64,000 nt of DNA from Curvularia sp. ZM96 (Eukaryota; Ascomycota; Dothideomycetes; Pleosporales; Pleosporaceae), in assembly GCA_022457065.1 (NCBI GenBank), contig JAJGBQ010000002.1, forward strand, positions 2,046,001 to 2,110,000, read 5' to 3'. The first letter of the stretch is position 1; every line of letters starts with the position of its first letter. The translations under genes and the position numbers were made by a program. Below, in pieces: positions 44,339-57,807 of this stretch. Under the pieces are notes generated by a model, which searched no databases, was not told the origin of the DNA, and saw nothing but the letters and a program-made list of their open reading frames with translations.

Positions 44339-47300
44339 TCATGAATTGTCGCCGAAAACGTCTGTCAACTCGACCTTTCCTACGCTCCAGATTTCACGCT
44401 CATCCTCAACCTCATCACTGGACAGGCCGAGGCCGCCTGCTCCACCCTCAGCTTCCTTCCTTTCCCTAGCCTGGCCTGCTAGCCTCGTGGCTACACGCTT
44501 GAAGTAGTCACCCATGCTACGCTGCTGACCAGGAGATAAGCTCTTGCCCGGGCCCGACATGTACTTATCGAACACAGCACTTTCCTCTTCCACTACAGAG
44601 AATATGCTCAGGAAGGCGGCCTCCGCAGACAGCTTGACTGGAATGACCGGGTCGCGAACAGATGCAAATACGACTGGAATAAGTAGCGGGATGTGTGGAC
44701 GGACAAGATCGTTGTGCTGTCGTGAGACTGTTCGGAGCACTACGAGGGCTAAACGTCTCGTGTCAACAGGATGACCCGGCTCCACTACAGGCGCAAGAGC
44801 TTCGAAAAGTGGTTTAGTATGATCAAAGCTCTTGTTGCTCTTCTCGGAAAGCAAGTATTTGCCAGCTGCGAGGACAGAATTATCTGAGATATACGGCTGT
44901 GAGTGCGCAATACCCTGACAGATGATGGACACAGTCTCATCTGCGAAAGAATCTGTCAAAGCTTCTGGTGCATCAAGCAGGATAGCGTTGAGGGCCAACA
45001 CCGATGCCTTGTTGTAGTGTGTTGTGAGCACACGGGCCTTGAGCAGGCTGGATGCAATATCTTCAGGTAAGCAGCTGATGAGGGCACCCAAAAGTCGGGC
45101 GTTTGTGATAGCCATTGCATCTAGACATGGTCAGCACCTGCATAAAATACTTTCTGTGTATACGGCACTAAACTCACCATTCGAGTCGTCAGTCTCAGTA
45201 TCGATGAGACCCAGTATGGCATTTCTGCTCGCTTCGCTCATGTTCTTGCCCGCTTTGCTTACTACCTCGAACAAGGCTTTCAGCATTGCAGTCTTAACGG
45301 CCTCATCGCTCGTCTTCGATCCAGTCACCAGCTCAGCAATCAGAGGGTCCACCCTCGGTGTAAGCTTGATCAACGTACCGAGAGCCTTGGCCGCTCGTGC
45401 TCGCAGAATGTCAGAAGATGTATCCGCGAGCGACTTGGCAAAGGTTCGCTGAAGCTGCGGTAAGAAGGGCTTGAGGAAGGTTGGAATCTTCCCAAGTAGG
45501 TTGTTGAGTGTGAGCAGGATGGCCGCCTTGACGTCAACGGAGCGCTCTGTGACCACACGAATGAGAGGTCCAGTGATTTGAGTAACGAACGGCTGTAATG
45601 CTTTGGCACTTGTGCGGTCGATAATATCAGAAATAGCCAACGCAGACTGTGTTCGCTGTTCGACGGAGCCGTTCATGAGACCCTGCAGGAAGATAGGCAA
45701 GATGGCGTTGATTCCCTTTGGCAGTGAAAATCCCGGAAGATCTGCACCGGCGACACCAACCTGGTTGAGAGTTTGTCGCGTAGAAATGACAAGCGACTCC
45801 ATCTCCTCCTTCCGTAGCCGCTTCGATGTGAGAGTGCTGAGGGCAGTCCATGCCGCCTTGACGACTTCAGGATCGCTATCATCAAAAGAGATAAGAAGCG
45901 CACGAATAAGATCTGGATAGTACCTCGAGAAATCGACATCCGCTTCTGCGAAGAATTTTGCAAGGTGCATATCGGCACGCGCACGTCGCTTCTCGTCGTC
46001 GTGCTTGGATAAAGCAAGCATGACACTCATTGCAGTATTGAGTCCATCAAACTCGTCCACAGACAACAGTACCTTGTCAAAGGAGGCCTCGAGTTCTGAC
46101 TTCAATTCTTCATCCTTGGAAGCAATGATGTTGTCCATGATAGTATTCAGGATGTTTGGCAACCTCCTGGACATAGCAGAGCTTGCAACTTCAGCCAATG
46201 ACGCAATAGCGCGAGCATTGAAAGCAGACATGGGTGTAGTAAGAAGGGTGGGAAGCAGATTCGGCAGGATGATGTTGGACCTTGCCTGATCGGTAAGAAG
46301 AGTGAGAAGCGCTGATAGCGCGTTCTGAGCGTCTTCCTCTGAACGCAGGAGGTTGAGTAGATAAGGCAAGACCTGATCGACGGCCTTCTTGCCAAGAATC
46401 TGTTGCAGAGCGTCGAAAGCATCCGCAGCAGCTTCTCGCACATCGGCGTTGTGGTCGACCAAAGCGGTACGGACAACCTGTATGAGCGTTGTCTCGTAGT
46501 CCTCGAGTTGTTCTGGTGATGCAGCAGCGATGAGCTCCCGGAGGGCAATACAGATACCCTGTTTCGCGTCGGTGTCGGTGGTGTGCAAACCGTCTTCCAA
46601 AGTAGGCAATAGGGTGGCCAACACACCGTCGCCAGCTTTTCGAATGAGTTCTCCAAGGGCGTTGCTGGCGATGACCTTCTGCTCCATGTTGGAACTTGCC
46701 AGCCGACGGATGATGAGTTGCGTGAGCGTAGGGATAAGTTCGCGTAAGGTACGAGGGCTGGCGACCAACGCCTTCCAGACGTTGATGGACGCAGTGCGTA
46801 CCAGGCCGGAAGTATCGCACCTGCAGATGTACAATGCAGACAGGACCTTGTTTCGCTTTTCTTCTCCAAGAACTTCGAGAAGGGACTGGCCGGCTTCCTT
46901 GGCGCCCTCTTCGGCCTCTTCTTCTTCCACCTTGCCGCTGATACCAGTAAGGTTGAAGAGGAGGTCTCCAACGAGTTCGACGGAACTGAGACGGATACGA
47001 TAGCTGTCGTCGGCAAGACCCCTCTCCAGCTCTGGCAACAAGAGATCGATGGCCTTGGTAGCAAAGTTCTTGACCAGGAGACGACCAGCGCGCAAGGCGG
47101 TTTCTCGGATTGATTCCACATCGTCTGCAAGACCGCCCAGAATGGGAGGAATAATCTTGCTGAGATAGTTGGCAAAGCTGTTTCCGAAACAGACTGGCAA
47201 GAAAATAAAGAGCGACATGAAGCCTTCTCGGACCGAAGCTCTGCTGCTGGAGACATTCTGCAAGATACTCGGAAGTGTTTCCTCCAGACGCCCAGTTCCC

Positions 47301-50300
47301 AGACCAGCGAGGACTTCTGAAAGAGCTTGAGCAGAACCAAGTCGGTCTCCAGCACCTGTATCAGACTTGAGGGTAGACATAAGGCTTGGAATGAGATCGG
47401 GCAGAGCATCTTCTCCAAGCTTCTCCACGAGCGAACCCAGTGCCTTGGACGCCGTAGCACGTGTAGCTGGAACAGGGTCCACAACTGCGACGCGCAATCC
47501 GGCGACCAAAATTGGCAAGTGAGATATGAGGTCCTTTCTCTCTGAAAGATACGCCAAGCTTCCAATGATTTGAGAGGATTTCCGCTTGGTTCCTGATCGG
47601 TCACCCAGTCCTCGTTCCAAGATGCGTACCACTAGGGCAAGTGATGGCGCATCCAAGAAATGGGCGAACTGAATCTTGATCAATGCGTCAAGAGCATCTT
47701 CAGTGTACTTGGTGGGGTCACTGAGAGCCTTGAGAATGATGTTGACGACACTCTTGATCTCAGGGTTGCTGATAACTTCACCAAAGCGTTGCAAGCTTCG
47801 ATTCGCCGAAGCTCTTACCTCTTTATGACTGTCAGTCAACACAACAGTAAGAGGTGGGATGATATCAGGTAAGCTGAGGGCTAGCTGATTCGGATCAAGA
47901 TAGGCCATCGCACCCAAAGAGTCGCAAGCGCCCTTCTTACTTCGCCATTGGTCCTCGTCCAGACCTTCCAGGAGTATTGGTAGTACCTGCTTGACTCCAA
48001 AGGAACTGAGTGTGGAGAAGCATGTCTTTGCTGCGTCAAGGCAGGCCTCTCGGACGTCTGCGCTTGTATCACCAAAACCAGCGAGTAGTTGTGGGACCAA
48101 TTGGATGACGTATGGCTCGAACAATTGACCCATGATCAAGGACAGAAGTTCGTATGCCAAGTAAACACCTTGTCTTTGGTTGGGGTCCTTTTTGTTCTCA
48201 CTAGCGCCCTTGAGTGTGGACATGATACGGTATTCTTTGAGCACAACAAGACCCTTTCCTCTAACTATACCCGCGAGTCCATATGCAGCACCACGACGTT
48301 GGGCATACTTCTTCGACTGCAGTAATTGTTCCATCATCTGGTTGACGTATGTTGGAAGCTCCTGCTCTGAGGTGCGAACTAGAGGCGGAAGACATTGCGC
48401 AACGGCATATTGCACTGTTTCTGAAGGTGTGCTGAGGGTCGCCAACAGTCTTTGCACGACCTTCGGAACTCGTTCGTCCCCGGCGGTCAAATGACGACCC
48501 AAAGCACCGTAGAGAATGACGACGGCTTCGTTGACTTGATCGTACATCTCGGACTTGCGGTCGGGCGCTTCAAGTGCGTTCTCGAATAGCTCCATCAATG
48601 GCTCGACCTTGGTTTGCGCTTTTGCGGCAATGATTGATATTGCTGCTTCAATCAATTCATCTCGAACTGCGGCGCTGCGGTCTCCCAGAGGACCCTCATA
48701 AATGAGGAAGTTAAAGAATTCCGGTAGATCGTCGGGCTTGAATCCTGGTGTCATTTCCTTGAAGGAGAGCGCAATACCGTCTCTACTCTCCCAAGGGTCT
48801 CGTAGATCAACCTTTCGCGGCATACCATACTCGTCGCGCTCTGGAACCCGCGGTTTGGCCTTTTCCGTATACGAATCACGAAGCTTTCTCAGAAGGTCAT
48901 CAAATGTCTCTGGAAACTTTGTTACAATCTCGCCAATGGATCGAGCAGCTGCCCGCCTGAGCGGTTTGTCGAGAGAATCGAGATATGGTAGCATTTGCAC
49001 GCCCGCTTCGGGTTTCAGCTCGAGATCATTTTCATCCCAGATTGTTCGTGCAAGTTCCGCATTTTCCGGTACATCATCATGACAAGCAATCCAGATCTCT
49101 TCGCTGAAGGTCATGCCGTTCATGTCAAGCTCAGCGTCAATGGCTTGTAAGGTCGCAGTCCGGACTCCAGTTTCGGGTACAATTGTTCCACGCAGCAGAG
49201 CTGTCAGTTCGTCGTCTGTAATGTTTGGGGCGAGACCGCGAGCAAGATCTGACAAACAATCCTTGATCATCTTGTAATGTTGCTGGTACCGCTGCATCGA
49301 CCATACTAGAATTTCTATCATATTCTTACGGGGTAGGCGAGAATCGGTGCCTGGTGCGAATTAGTCACAAATTACGCAATCTGAAGAGCAAGGCACTTAC
49401 AGGAGTTTGTGTGGAAAGCTAGGATTTCGATGGCTAGGATCAGCTGCTCATCGGCTTCCTCAGGTGCAGATTTGCCTATGCCGCCTTTTTCCAATACTAG
49501 GAAGATCAGAGGCAAACAGTATGCGAGAGAAACAGCGTCCAGAGGTCTTTGTTCACTCAAGAACCGGAGTCGATACATAACGCGGGTTACAAGATCTGAC
49601 GTTATTAGCCTTCATGTCCGCACCGTCCAACGAATGACAGTCAACTTACCGCCCAAGTCTTCACCTTCATACTCTTTCGCGAGCTGTATGGATCCAATGG
49701 TGCGAAGTACGGCCACACCAATAAATGGCCTGATTGCACCCAAACGGCTGGATATCTTTTCGGAACAGGCGATTAAAGCGGTTGCCGGGATATCTCCAAG
49801 AAGAAGGCCAGCTCCAGCGCGAACAGCCTGGATCAGGAGATCAACAGCTGGCCCCATCCATTGTTCCGCCTCGGTAGGGGGACCAGTTGCGAGGCTCTGA
49901 ATGATACCCACACCCCGCCTCATCCTTTGCTCGATACCAGAAACTTCTTGCCTGATAGCGGATTCCTTTGCCAACTGAGCATTGACCTTAGCTTGCTCGT
50001 CCGCTGTGAGCTTCTTGGTCTGCCCTTTCTTTTGCGCAAGCTGTGCTCGTAGCTCCTCTTCCCACTTCAAAGTGTCGTAGTCCTTAGTGTTCTTATCGAT
50101 CACAACGGGAGCTTTCTTGGACAACACATCAATATAGGCTGTACCTTCGGGTGTGCGGAATATCGCAGCTTCGGTTGGGCCAACAGCTTCCAGTTGCTTA
50201 GGGTCTAGGTCTTGACTGAACTGCTTCACTACAGCGGGTAGCGCAGCATCTGGAGCAACGAAAGCCATGTCGGCATAAGCACTATAGGCCGCCAGGCTAG

Positions 50301-52753
50301 TGGCTGGAAATCGCTTGTTTTCTTGGTTCTTCCAGACTGGTTAGCATCAAAGGCTTTCACAGAATCTAGGTGGCTACATACCTCGGTAGAGTCGTTGACT
50401 GTACGCATGAACTCATCCAGATTGTTTCGAACTACCTCACCTGGGTCTACGCCCATGCGCAGGGACAGATCGATCCAAGATACTCGTGGGATCACTTCCT
50501 TTCGTGCCAGAACAACAAGACGCATAGATTGTTTATGAAGAATTGAGGCCTCAATATCTTTATCATGCTTCTTGAGGATCTCAGGAGGGAGGCATATACA
50601 GGCCAGTACTGCACCAAGCTCGCCAGAGCCTGTTTTCGATGCCAATGCAGCGCTTTCCTTGTCTTCCGATTGGATCGCCTTGTACCATGACCATATTCCG
50701 TCTATGATGGTGTTGCTGATCTGCTCTGGGGACGTCTGGATGTATGCTTGTGTCAGTGCTTGTTTGGCAGCCGACTTGGCCTGGGCAGAGATGCCCTGTG
50801 CGACGATCAGGAAAATGTAGGCCTGTGACCATGCATCAGGAACGTCCTTGGAGGGTGCTCCTGTGACGCTTGGTGCGACAGCATTCAATGCACGGAGTGC
50901 AATTGAGACATCCTCCTCAGTGGACAATTTCGAATACACTTTCGGGTTGAGGAGGAATGAAGGTTTTGGCTGCGTGGCGAGTGATTGTGAGATGACATCG
51001 GATTTCTTGAAGATTGACGCTAGTTTTTCGTCTTTCATGTTCCTGACTCTATCAATGAGAAGTGCAGTAACGTAGTGCCCTGCTGTGACTAGGCCGCTCT
51101 GAGCCGCCGGGAGTGGATTAGCATTGATCTCTTGCCAGAGCTCCACAAGTTTCGGGAGCGTAGCCTGACAGAATGCAAGCACGTCTGGTTGACTCTGCTG
51201 CTCCTCAGACAGGTTCCACCAAATGTCTGCTGCCCGGATTGCCCACAATCGCTTAACAGGGACGCGCTTATCTCCCATGCCTTTGATAAAAGCATCCGAA
51301 ACTATCTTGTCGAGGGCAACGCCGTTTGCTAGACCAAAATTCAAATGTGAGGTCATTGCTGACACTTCAGCTAGCACAGCGGGTTCATTTGGCTCCTTCA
51401 ACGCTACCGCAGCAATGCCTACAGGAATCTTCTTGGAAAGCGAGGGTGACTCGGGTAGGGCCGCGAGCATTTGAGCGTGCAGAACTTTCTGATCAGCACC
51501 TGATACCTTGCCTTGCTTGAGAGGATTCAGCACTTCATCTGCCACCTTGTCAATCTTGTCAATATCTTTTGATCGCAAGGCGAGCGACTTGAAGGTGCGC
51601 AGGGCGCCAGCTCGGATAACCGCGTTGGTAGATTTTACGTTGGCCAGTAGTGGCTTGAGCATATTTCCTAGGAAGATGTCTGAGAGGTCCATGGATTCTG
51701 GAAGGGCGAGTATCATGGGCGAAACGATATCGTTGAGCACCACCTCAGGTGCTCTCAGCAGCGCCTTTTCGATGGGCTGGAATACATCTTTGCGCAGCTC
51801 CTCAAGAGTAGGGAATGTGTCAAAGAAGTCGTGCAGGGCATTTGAGATGTGGTAGGGAAGCTGGGTTCTCGAACCAACAATCTCCCTTGTGTAGAAGGCA
51901 TAGTAATCCTGCTTGTGATTTTCGAGAAGCGGCTTGACGGCCGGCAGGCGAGACGAGACACCTGCAATGACACCGAGGAAGACAGCATTTCCAGCAGTCG
52001 GAGCAGCGCCCTTGGCCGTGAGCGTCGTAACTAGTTTGGTAAGGGTTTCCTGGCCGATTGCCTCTGAGCGGAAGATAGCACGCAGAGCTCGGCGAGTAGA
52101 GACAAGGGCAGAATGAGCGAGGCGGCCAGCCCGGCGATCGCCACCGGCTCCCACACATGTCTCGAGTACGCGCGCATTGGCGAGAGCGACGTCCAGCCCA
52201 TGGCTTGCCCACGCATCCGGCGATTTTACCAGCTGCAGCAGCAGGACAGAGCACCAATCGTTGAGCACAAAAGCGCTGGCATGTGCGATGCCCTTCTTCG
52301 CGCACTCCTGCTTGAGGAATTTTACAATGGGTGGTAGTACCGTCTTGCCGTGTGGTCCTGTTACCAACGCTCGAAGGACGCCCTCGACAGCGCGGCGGGA
52401 CTCGCGGTCGTCATATAATGGATATGTCTCGAAGAGGGTTTGCAGAAGCGCCTGAAGGTCGGCAGTCACTAGAGCGGCTAAATTGATGGCACATCTAGTC
52501 AGTCGTTTGTTCCTTGAAGATGTGTGTGCATGTGTGCATTGGGGCGTCCAGAGCACTCACAGTCATTTGCGACCTGGTGCTGCAAGCCCGACAACTCGTG
52601 GATCCTGCGCTTGGTGGAGCTCGTGATGAGCTTCTGTCGCAGTCCGTCGCGGTCCAGGGCCTGTGCTGCAGCATCCCCATTCACAGCCATGTCGTCCAGT
52701 CCATACGAGAAGGCCGAGTGGGGGGAGTTGGCGGGGTGAGTCGTGAGATGCAA
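44339..52753 (-). CDS. GCN1: Gcn1, HEAT-repeat activator of the eIF2-alpha kinase Gcn2
   Basis: Exons read 52753-52561, 52477-50382, 50328-49650, 49595-49401, 49350-45178 and 45120-44339 (2705 residues; introns 83, 53, 54, 50, 57 bp). Gcn1 rides on ribosomes, binds Gcn20 and the RWD domain of Gcn2, and relays the uncharged-tRNA signal in amino-acid starvation. The protein is almost entirely HEAT repeats. Landmarks include MEQLLQSKKYAQRRGAAYGLAGIVRGKG, LPILLEGLDEDQWRSKKGACDSLGAMAYL and DRLGSAQALSEVLAGLG in the eEF3-like and Gcn2-binding parts. Total length matches yeast Gcn1 (2672). A Met 21 codons in (52690) is an alternative start. The second intron uses a gaag acceptor just after a tgctaac branch; the nearer cag acceptor breaks frame. 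Confidence 0.95.
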
Positions 52754-53117
52754 CGATCGCGAAATGATAATGCCAAGATTTCTCGTCTATTTCGCTGCTG
52801 GGTTGGGTGCCATGACATCGGTGCTCAATGCTGGTCACCATGTGGATCGCCCTTTCATTACCAAACCCCACCGTTGGCTTCGCCTTTGCCGCCCTTCCAC
52901 CGCTGCCTGACTGCTTTCTTTTCCACCAACCGAGCGCCCTGATGCGTCCTGTCTACTTGTCTGTCTTGTCCAATCTCGATCTCGCCCGGGATCAAGCCCC
53001 GAGATACTCTATACGGCAGCCCGCTTGAGACAAACCCCTGCCCCTCACTTATCATCTATTCCCTCACTACGCCAATTGGCTCAAAAAAGAGAAGAAGAGT
53101 AATTCAAGTATTCTTTC
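52754..53117. promoter_or_regulatory. Shared divergent promoter of GCN1 and the RNA helicase gene
   Basis: 364 bases separate head-to-head starts. The overlapping frames on both strands have no family features. Both products act on translation, which makes joint expression plausible, but no site was identified. Confidence 0.45.
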
Positions 53118-56100
53118 ATGGCGAAGAAGAAGAAGCCAGCCGGCAACCCCGCACGAGGCTTTGCCACCACGTCTGTGGCCAGCAAACCAAAGCCTGACAG
53201 GACTGTTGTTGATGTTTCGACAAAGTCAGTCGCCACAGTGCAGTCAAAGGAGAGCCCTACAGTTTCAGAGCCTACGTCTCAGCCGCCTCAGCAGGTTGAA
53301 GCGCCCAAAGAAGAAGTTGCACCGACTCCGGAAGAGTTAGAGGCTCAGCTAGAGCGTGATGAGCTTCAATTGCTGGTTGACAAGCACGCCGCCAAGGTAC
53401 GGCGCGAATCCAATCGTCATGTTACACGGTTCCACACAGATCGCAGACTTCTACGTGGCCAGTCGCACTCTATGACTGTCCACGAGTGGCTACCTAATGA
53501 GATTTTGGATAGCATCATCCTCTTAGCACAGGTCGAGTCCAACGATTCAAACAGAAGACTAGGCCAGCAACCATTGCTCAAAACGCTCACCGAAGATGAA
53601 GCAATATCCAAACTCTGGACTCTTGATTTGAGCCTGCGTGACCTGGGATTCTCACAAAATCATATCGAGCCTGTCTTGCGATGGCTCTGTGCTAACGCGG
53701 CTGGCGTGGATGCATCTCCAGGTATATGGGGCTTTCAAGAAGCTTTAGAATGGCTTGCCCTGGATCAATGTGAAGACCATACCTTTTCCTACGAAGAACC
53801 CAAACCCAAGCGCTCAGCTTTCGACACTCCTAACAATTCTCGCCCACGTGAGTCTTTCTGGTATTTCATTTCAGACTTGTCTGATTCTCCACCTGATTGT
53901 TCATTACCATCGGCTATTTTAACCTTGGTTTTGAACTATACAAGTGCATTACGCTAACCCAAGAAAAGCCACACCACCACCACGCGACACTCCTCCTAAG
54001 AGCGCACCCACACCCGCGACCTCGACATCGGCAAAGGCCAATGGCTCCACGGCCATTGAAACAGATTACAACGATATTCACGTCAGCGATCTCGAAAGCG
54101 ATCTTGAAAGCGATGAACTTATTCCTGCATACCTCAAAATTAAGAGCAAACTTTATGAGATTGACCCGCAGCTTGTCGAATCAACTGCGAAAAAGCCTAA
54201 AAAGAATGGTAAATCGAAAACACCAGCGCCTGTTCCTGCACAGACTCCGGCTGTTCGAAAACTCCTTTCTCAGCTGCAGCAGCTAATGTCTGATCCACTC
54301 TTTGACGAATATCAAGCTGAGTCACAGTGGCCTGCTAGACGCAATCAAATTGCTCAACATCAAGCTGTGAAAAGGAAGCAAAATGATACACAGCCCAGTG
54401 TTCCACAAGCACAGAAAGAAGAATTGGGTGTGCAGCCCGCAACATCGACTGTGACTGAGGTGCACTCCAAGGCAGCTTCTCCTAACGCTACCGATGATGA
54501 AGAGGATACGGATCTGCTCGGAGAAATGTTCTCTGCAGTTCCCGATACATCGCCTGCCTTTGTAACCACATCCGACAGCGCAGACTCTGTTCATGTGACT
54601 ATACGCGACTTTGGCAAGGCGAGCGGAATATCTCCTCGCAAGTTGCTCGAGGAAGTCGTTCGGTCCATGTTAGTAATAATTCATGAACATTCTCTTTTTT
54701 GGTTATTGGCTAAATTCTGCTAGGGACCCGAGTGCGCGTTTATCATACAACATGATCTCACCTACAGCGTACACTTGCAGACATTCGCTGACTATCCTTT
54801 GGTCAAAGGATGTTGATATCGAGTACGATACCGACATCCCTGGAGCGACCACTACTTTTTACAAAAGGGAAGTTTCATTTGCTGCAACAGATGTTGCGAC
54901 AGTGTCCGCTGAGCAAAGCGAAAGCTACATATCAGTTGTCGGTTTGTTTTCCATCGCCTCACCAAAAGATGAGAAAGTTCATCAACGGTTGCCACCAAAC
55001 TGGAGAGAACTGTACAGAGAATTTCTGGAATATCGAAAGACGCGTCTGGATGCCGCGGATCGCGACGCTATCAAACACTATCGCTCAGTCATCCAGGACC
55101 AGGTCGAGAACGAGGAATCTGACGGCGTTGTTTTTACGAATCGCTTCAAGATGCGTAATCAGGCTGCAACAGGCTCAAGTGCTTCAAACTCAGGGTACAG
55201 CACGCCGGTGCGCCAGCATGACAGTCTAAGAGAGTTGTGGACTACAAAGACATCTACTCCCTCGTATCAGCACATGCTTGTCGGTCGAGCAAACCTTCCC
55301 GTGTTTGGATTCAAAGAGTCCATCCTCTCAACAGTCGACAAGAATCAAGTCACTATCATCTGCGGCGAGACTGGTTGCGGAAAGAGTACCCAAATTCCAG
55401 CTTTTGTTCTTGAGCACGAGCTTGCACAAGGAAAGGCATGCAAAGTCTACTGTACTGAGCCGAGACGAATTTCCGCCATCTCGCTTGCGCAGCGCGTGAG
55501 CGAGGAGTTAGGTGAGGGACCAAAGGATCTCGGAACTCTTCGATCACTTGTCGGTTACGCGATTCGACTCGAGTCCAAGACTTGTTCGCAGACTCGTCTG
55601 GTATACGCAACTGTTGGTGTGGTACTGCGCATGTTGGAGTCCTCGGGAGGTTTACAAGAAGTCACACATCTGATCATTGATGAGGTCCACGAACGATCCA
55701 TTGACACAGATTTCCTTCTGGTCATCCTGCGGTCGCTCATGCAACAGCGCCCCGAACTCAAGGTCATACTAATGAGTGCAACTGTTGATGCTGCAAAATT
55801 CTCGGCATACCTTAACAATGCACCAATTTTGACAGTACCAGGTCGTACGTTTCCAGTACAGACACGGTATCTAGAGGATGCAATCGAGTTGACCCACTAT
55901 TCTGGAACATCTGAAAAGGTTGCGAACACAACTAGCAGCGACAACGACGAAGATGATGAGATTGCGAGTGACAAATCTGGTATTCCAAGCAAACTCCCCG
56001 GGTACAGTGCTGCGACGCGTAATGTGCTTTCGAATTACGACGAATACGCAATTGACTACGATCTGATCACACGCCTTATTGAAACAGTCGCGTATGACCA

Positions 56101-57700
56101 ACAGCTCAGCCGCTTTAGCAGTGCCATTCTTGTCTTCCTTCCAGGTATTGCCGAGATCCGACAACTCAACGACATCTTAGCTGGTCACCCGTCTTTTGGA
56201 GCTGATTGGTACGTCTATCCGTTACATTCAACAATCTCGAGCGAAGACCAGCAAGCTGCGTTCTTGATTCCTCCGCCTGGGGTACGCAAGATTGTGCTTG
56301 CTACGAACATTGCGGAAACGGGAGTGACGATTCCGGATATCACATGTGTAATTGACGTTGGCAAGCACAAGGAGATGAGGTTTGACGAACGAAAGCAGTT
56401 GTCACGTCTGACACAGTCATTCATTTCAAGAGCCAATGCAAAACAGCGGCGTGGTCGTGCAGGTCGTGTCCAGGAAGGGTTGTGCTTCCATTTGTTCACA
56501 AAGTACCGCCATGATAATTTGATGGCTGAGCAGCAGACGCCGGAGATGTTGCGTCTATCACTTCAAGATTTGGTAATGCGTGTAAAGATCTGCAAACTGG
56601 GAGACATTGAAGCTACCCTCGCTCAAGCGCTCGATCCACCCACGTCTAAGAATATCCGTCGCGCCATCGATGCACTTGTGGAAGTTGATGCGCTCACTCC
56701 AAGCGAAGAGCTTACTCCGCTTGGTCGTCAGATCGCAAAGCTTCCCTTGGATGCACACCTGGGTAAACTCGTCCTGCTGGCTTGCATATTTGGCTGCGTC
56801 GATGTTGCCATCACCATAGCTGCCATTCTCTCTTCCAAGTCTCCCTTTGTTACGCCTTTTGGAGCGAAGCAGCGTGCCGATACCGCACGGCTTGCATTCA
56901 AGAAAGGCGATTCAGATCTCCTTACAACATACAATGCTTACAAGGCCTGGAAATCAGTATGCACTACTGCCGGGCGGTCAGAGATGCAGTTCTGCCACAA
57001 AAACTTCCTCAGCCCCCAGAACCTGGGCAATATTGAGGACCTGAAAGCCCAGCTACTGTCGTCGCTTGTCGAAGCGGGTTTCGTGCAAATGACGCCTGAA
57101 GAGCGACGTGCCATGAACCGGTACCGCAGTACTTCGCGCCACCGTGTATTCGTCGAAGTACCAGCGCAGTACGACGCTTATTCCGGCAACGATGTTCTAG
57201 TCAATTCAGTCATCGCGACGGCCTTTTATCCTAAGGTACTGATCCGCGAAGGTAAAGGCTGGCGCAACATTTCCAACAACCAGACGGTTAGCCTGGCCCC
57301 AACGTCGGTCAACAAGGGTAGCACAACGGCAAACTTCCTGTCCTACTACCACATTATGCAGTCGAGCAACAAGTACTACAATGCGCATTCGACATCGATT
57401 GCGTACCCGCTGCCTATGGTGCTCATGGTGGCTGCGGATATAGATTTTAAGCTTCACGCGGGCGTTATCAGTCTACCAGGCAACGTTGTTCGATTTGCTG
57501 TGCGCGACTGGAGGGCGGCTGTGGCGCTCAAAGTGCTGCGGCGGCGTGTCAAGGAGATACTGGCAAATAGCTGGAAGAATCCTGCGCGGCAGTTGAGCCA
57601 TCGCGAGCAAGAGTGGTTGGGCTTGTTTTTCAAGATTTTTGAACAGAAGTTTGAAAAGGATGAGCGTATTAGGGAAAAAGCAAGTGGGAAAGCGAAGTAG
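53118..57700 (+). CDS. DExH-box RNA helicase, DHX29/DHX57 (Ylr419w)-like
   Basis: Exons read 53118-53847, 53969-54668 and 54724-57700 (1468 residues; introns 121 and 55 bp). A basic, Lys-rich start (MAKKKKPAGNPARGF) and an acidic, Pro/Gln-rich linker lead to a UBA-like segment (about 185-225) and an RWD-type region before the helicase core. Core motifs: I, GETGCGKSTQIP; II, IIDEVHERSID (DEVH form); III, MSATVD; V, ATNIAETGVTIPD; VI, QRRGRAGRVQEG. HA2 and OB-fold regions follow to the C terminus. Length is close to yeast Ylr419w (about 1435). Relatives unwind structured RNA during translation initiation or other RNA processes; the exact role in fungi is unsettled. The first intron is the longest in this part of the window. 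Confidence 0.92.
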
Positions 57701-57807
57701 ATCAACGGGTAGACTGTTGTGAAAGTCATGACTACTCTAGCCAAGACATATGTATTGATAGCTCATGTTCTATAGTACGTGTATGTAAAGAAGAGACGCG
57801 TCTGATA

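Noticed and set aside
46147..47604. Long minus-strand open frame of 485 codons
   Set aside because: It lies inside the fifth exon of GCN1 in another frame; its Ser/Arg/Leu-rich product is a shadow without family features.
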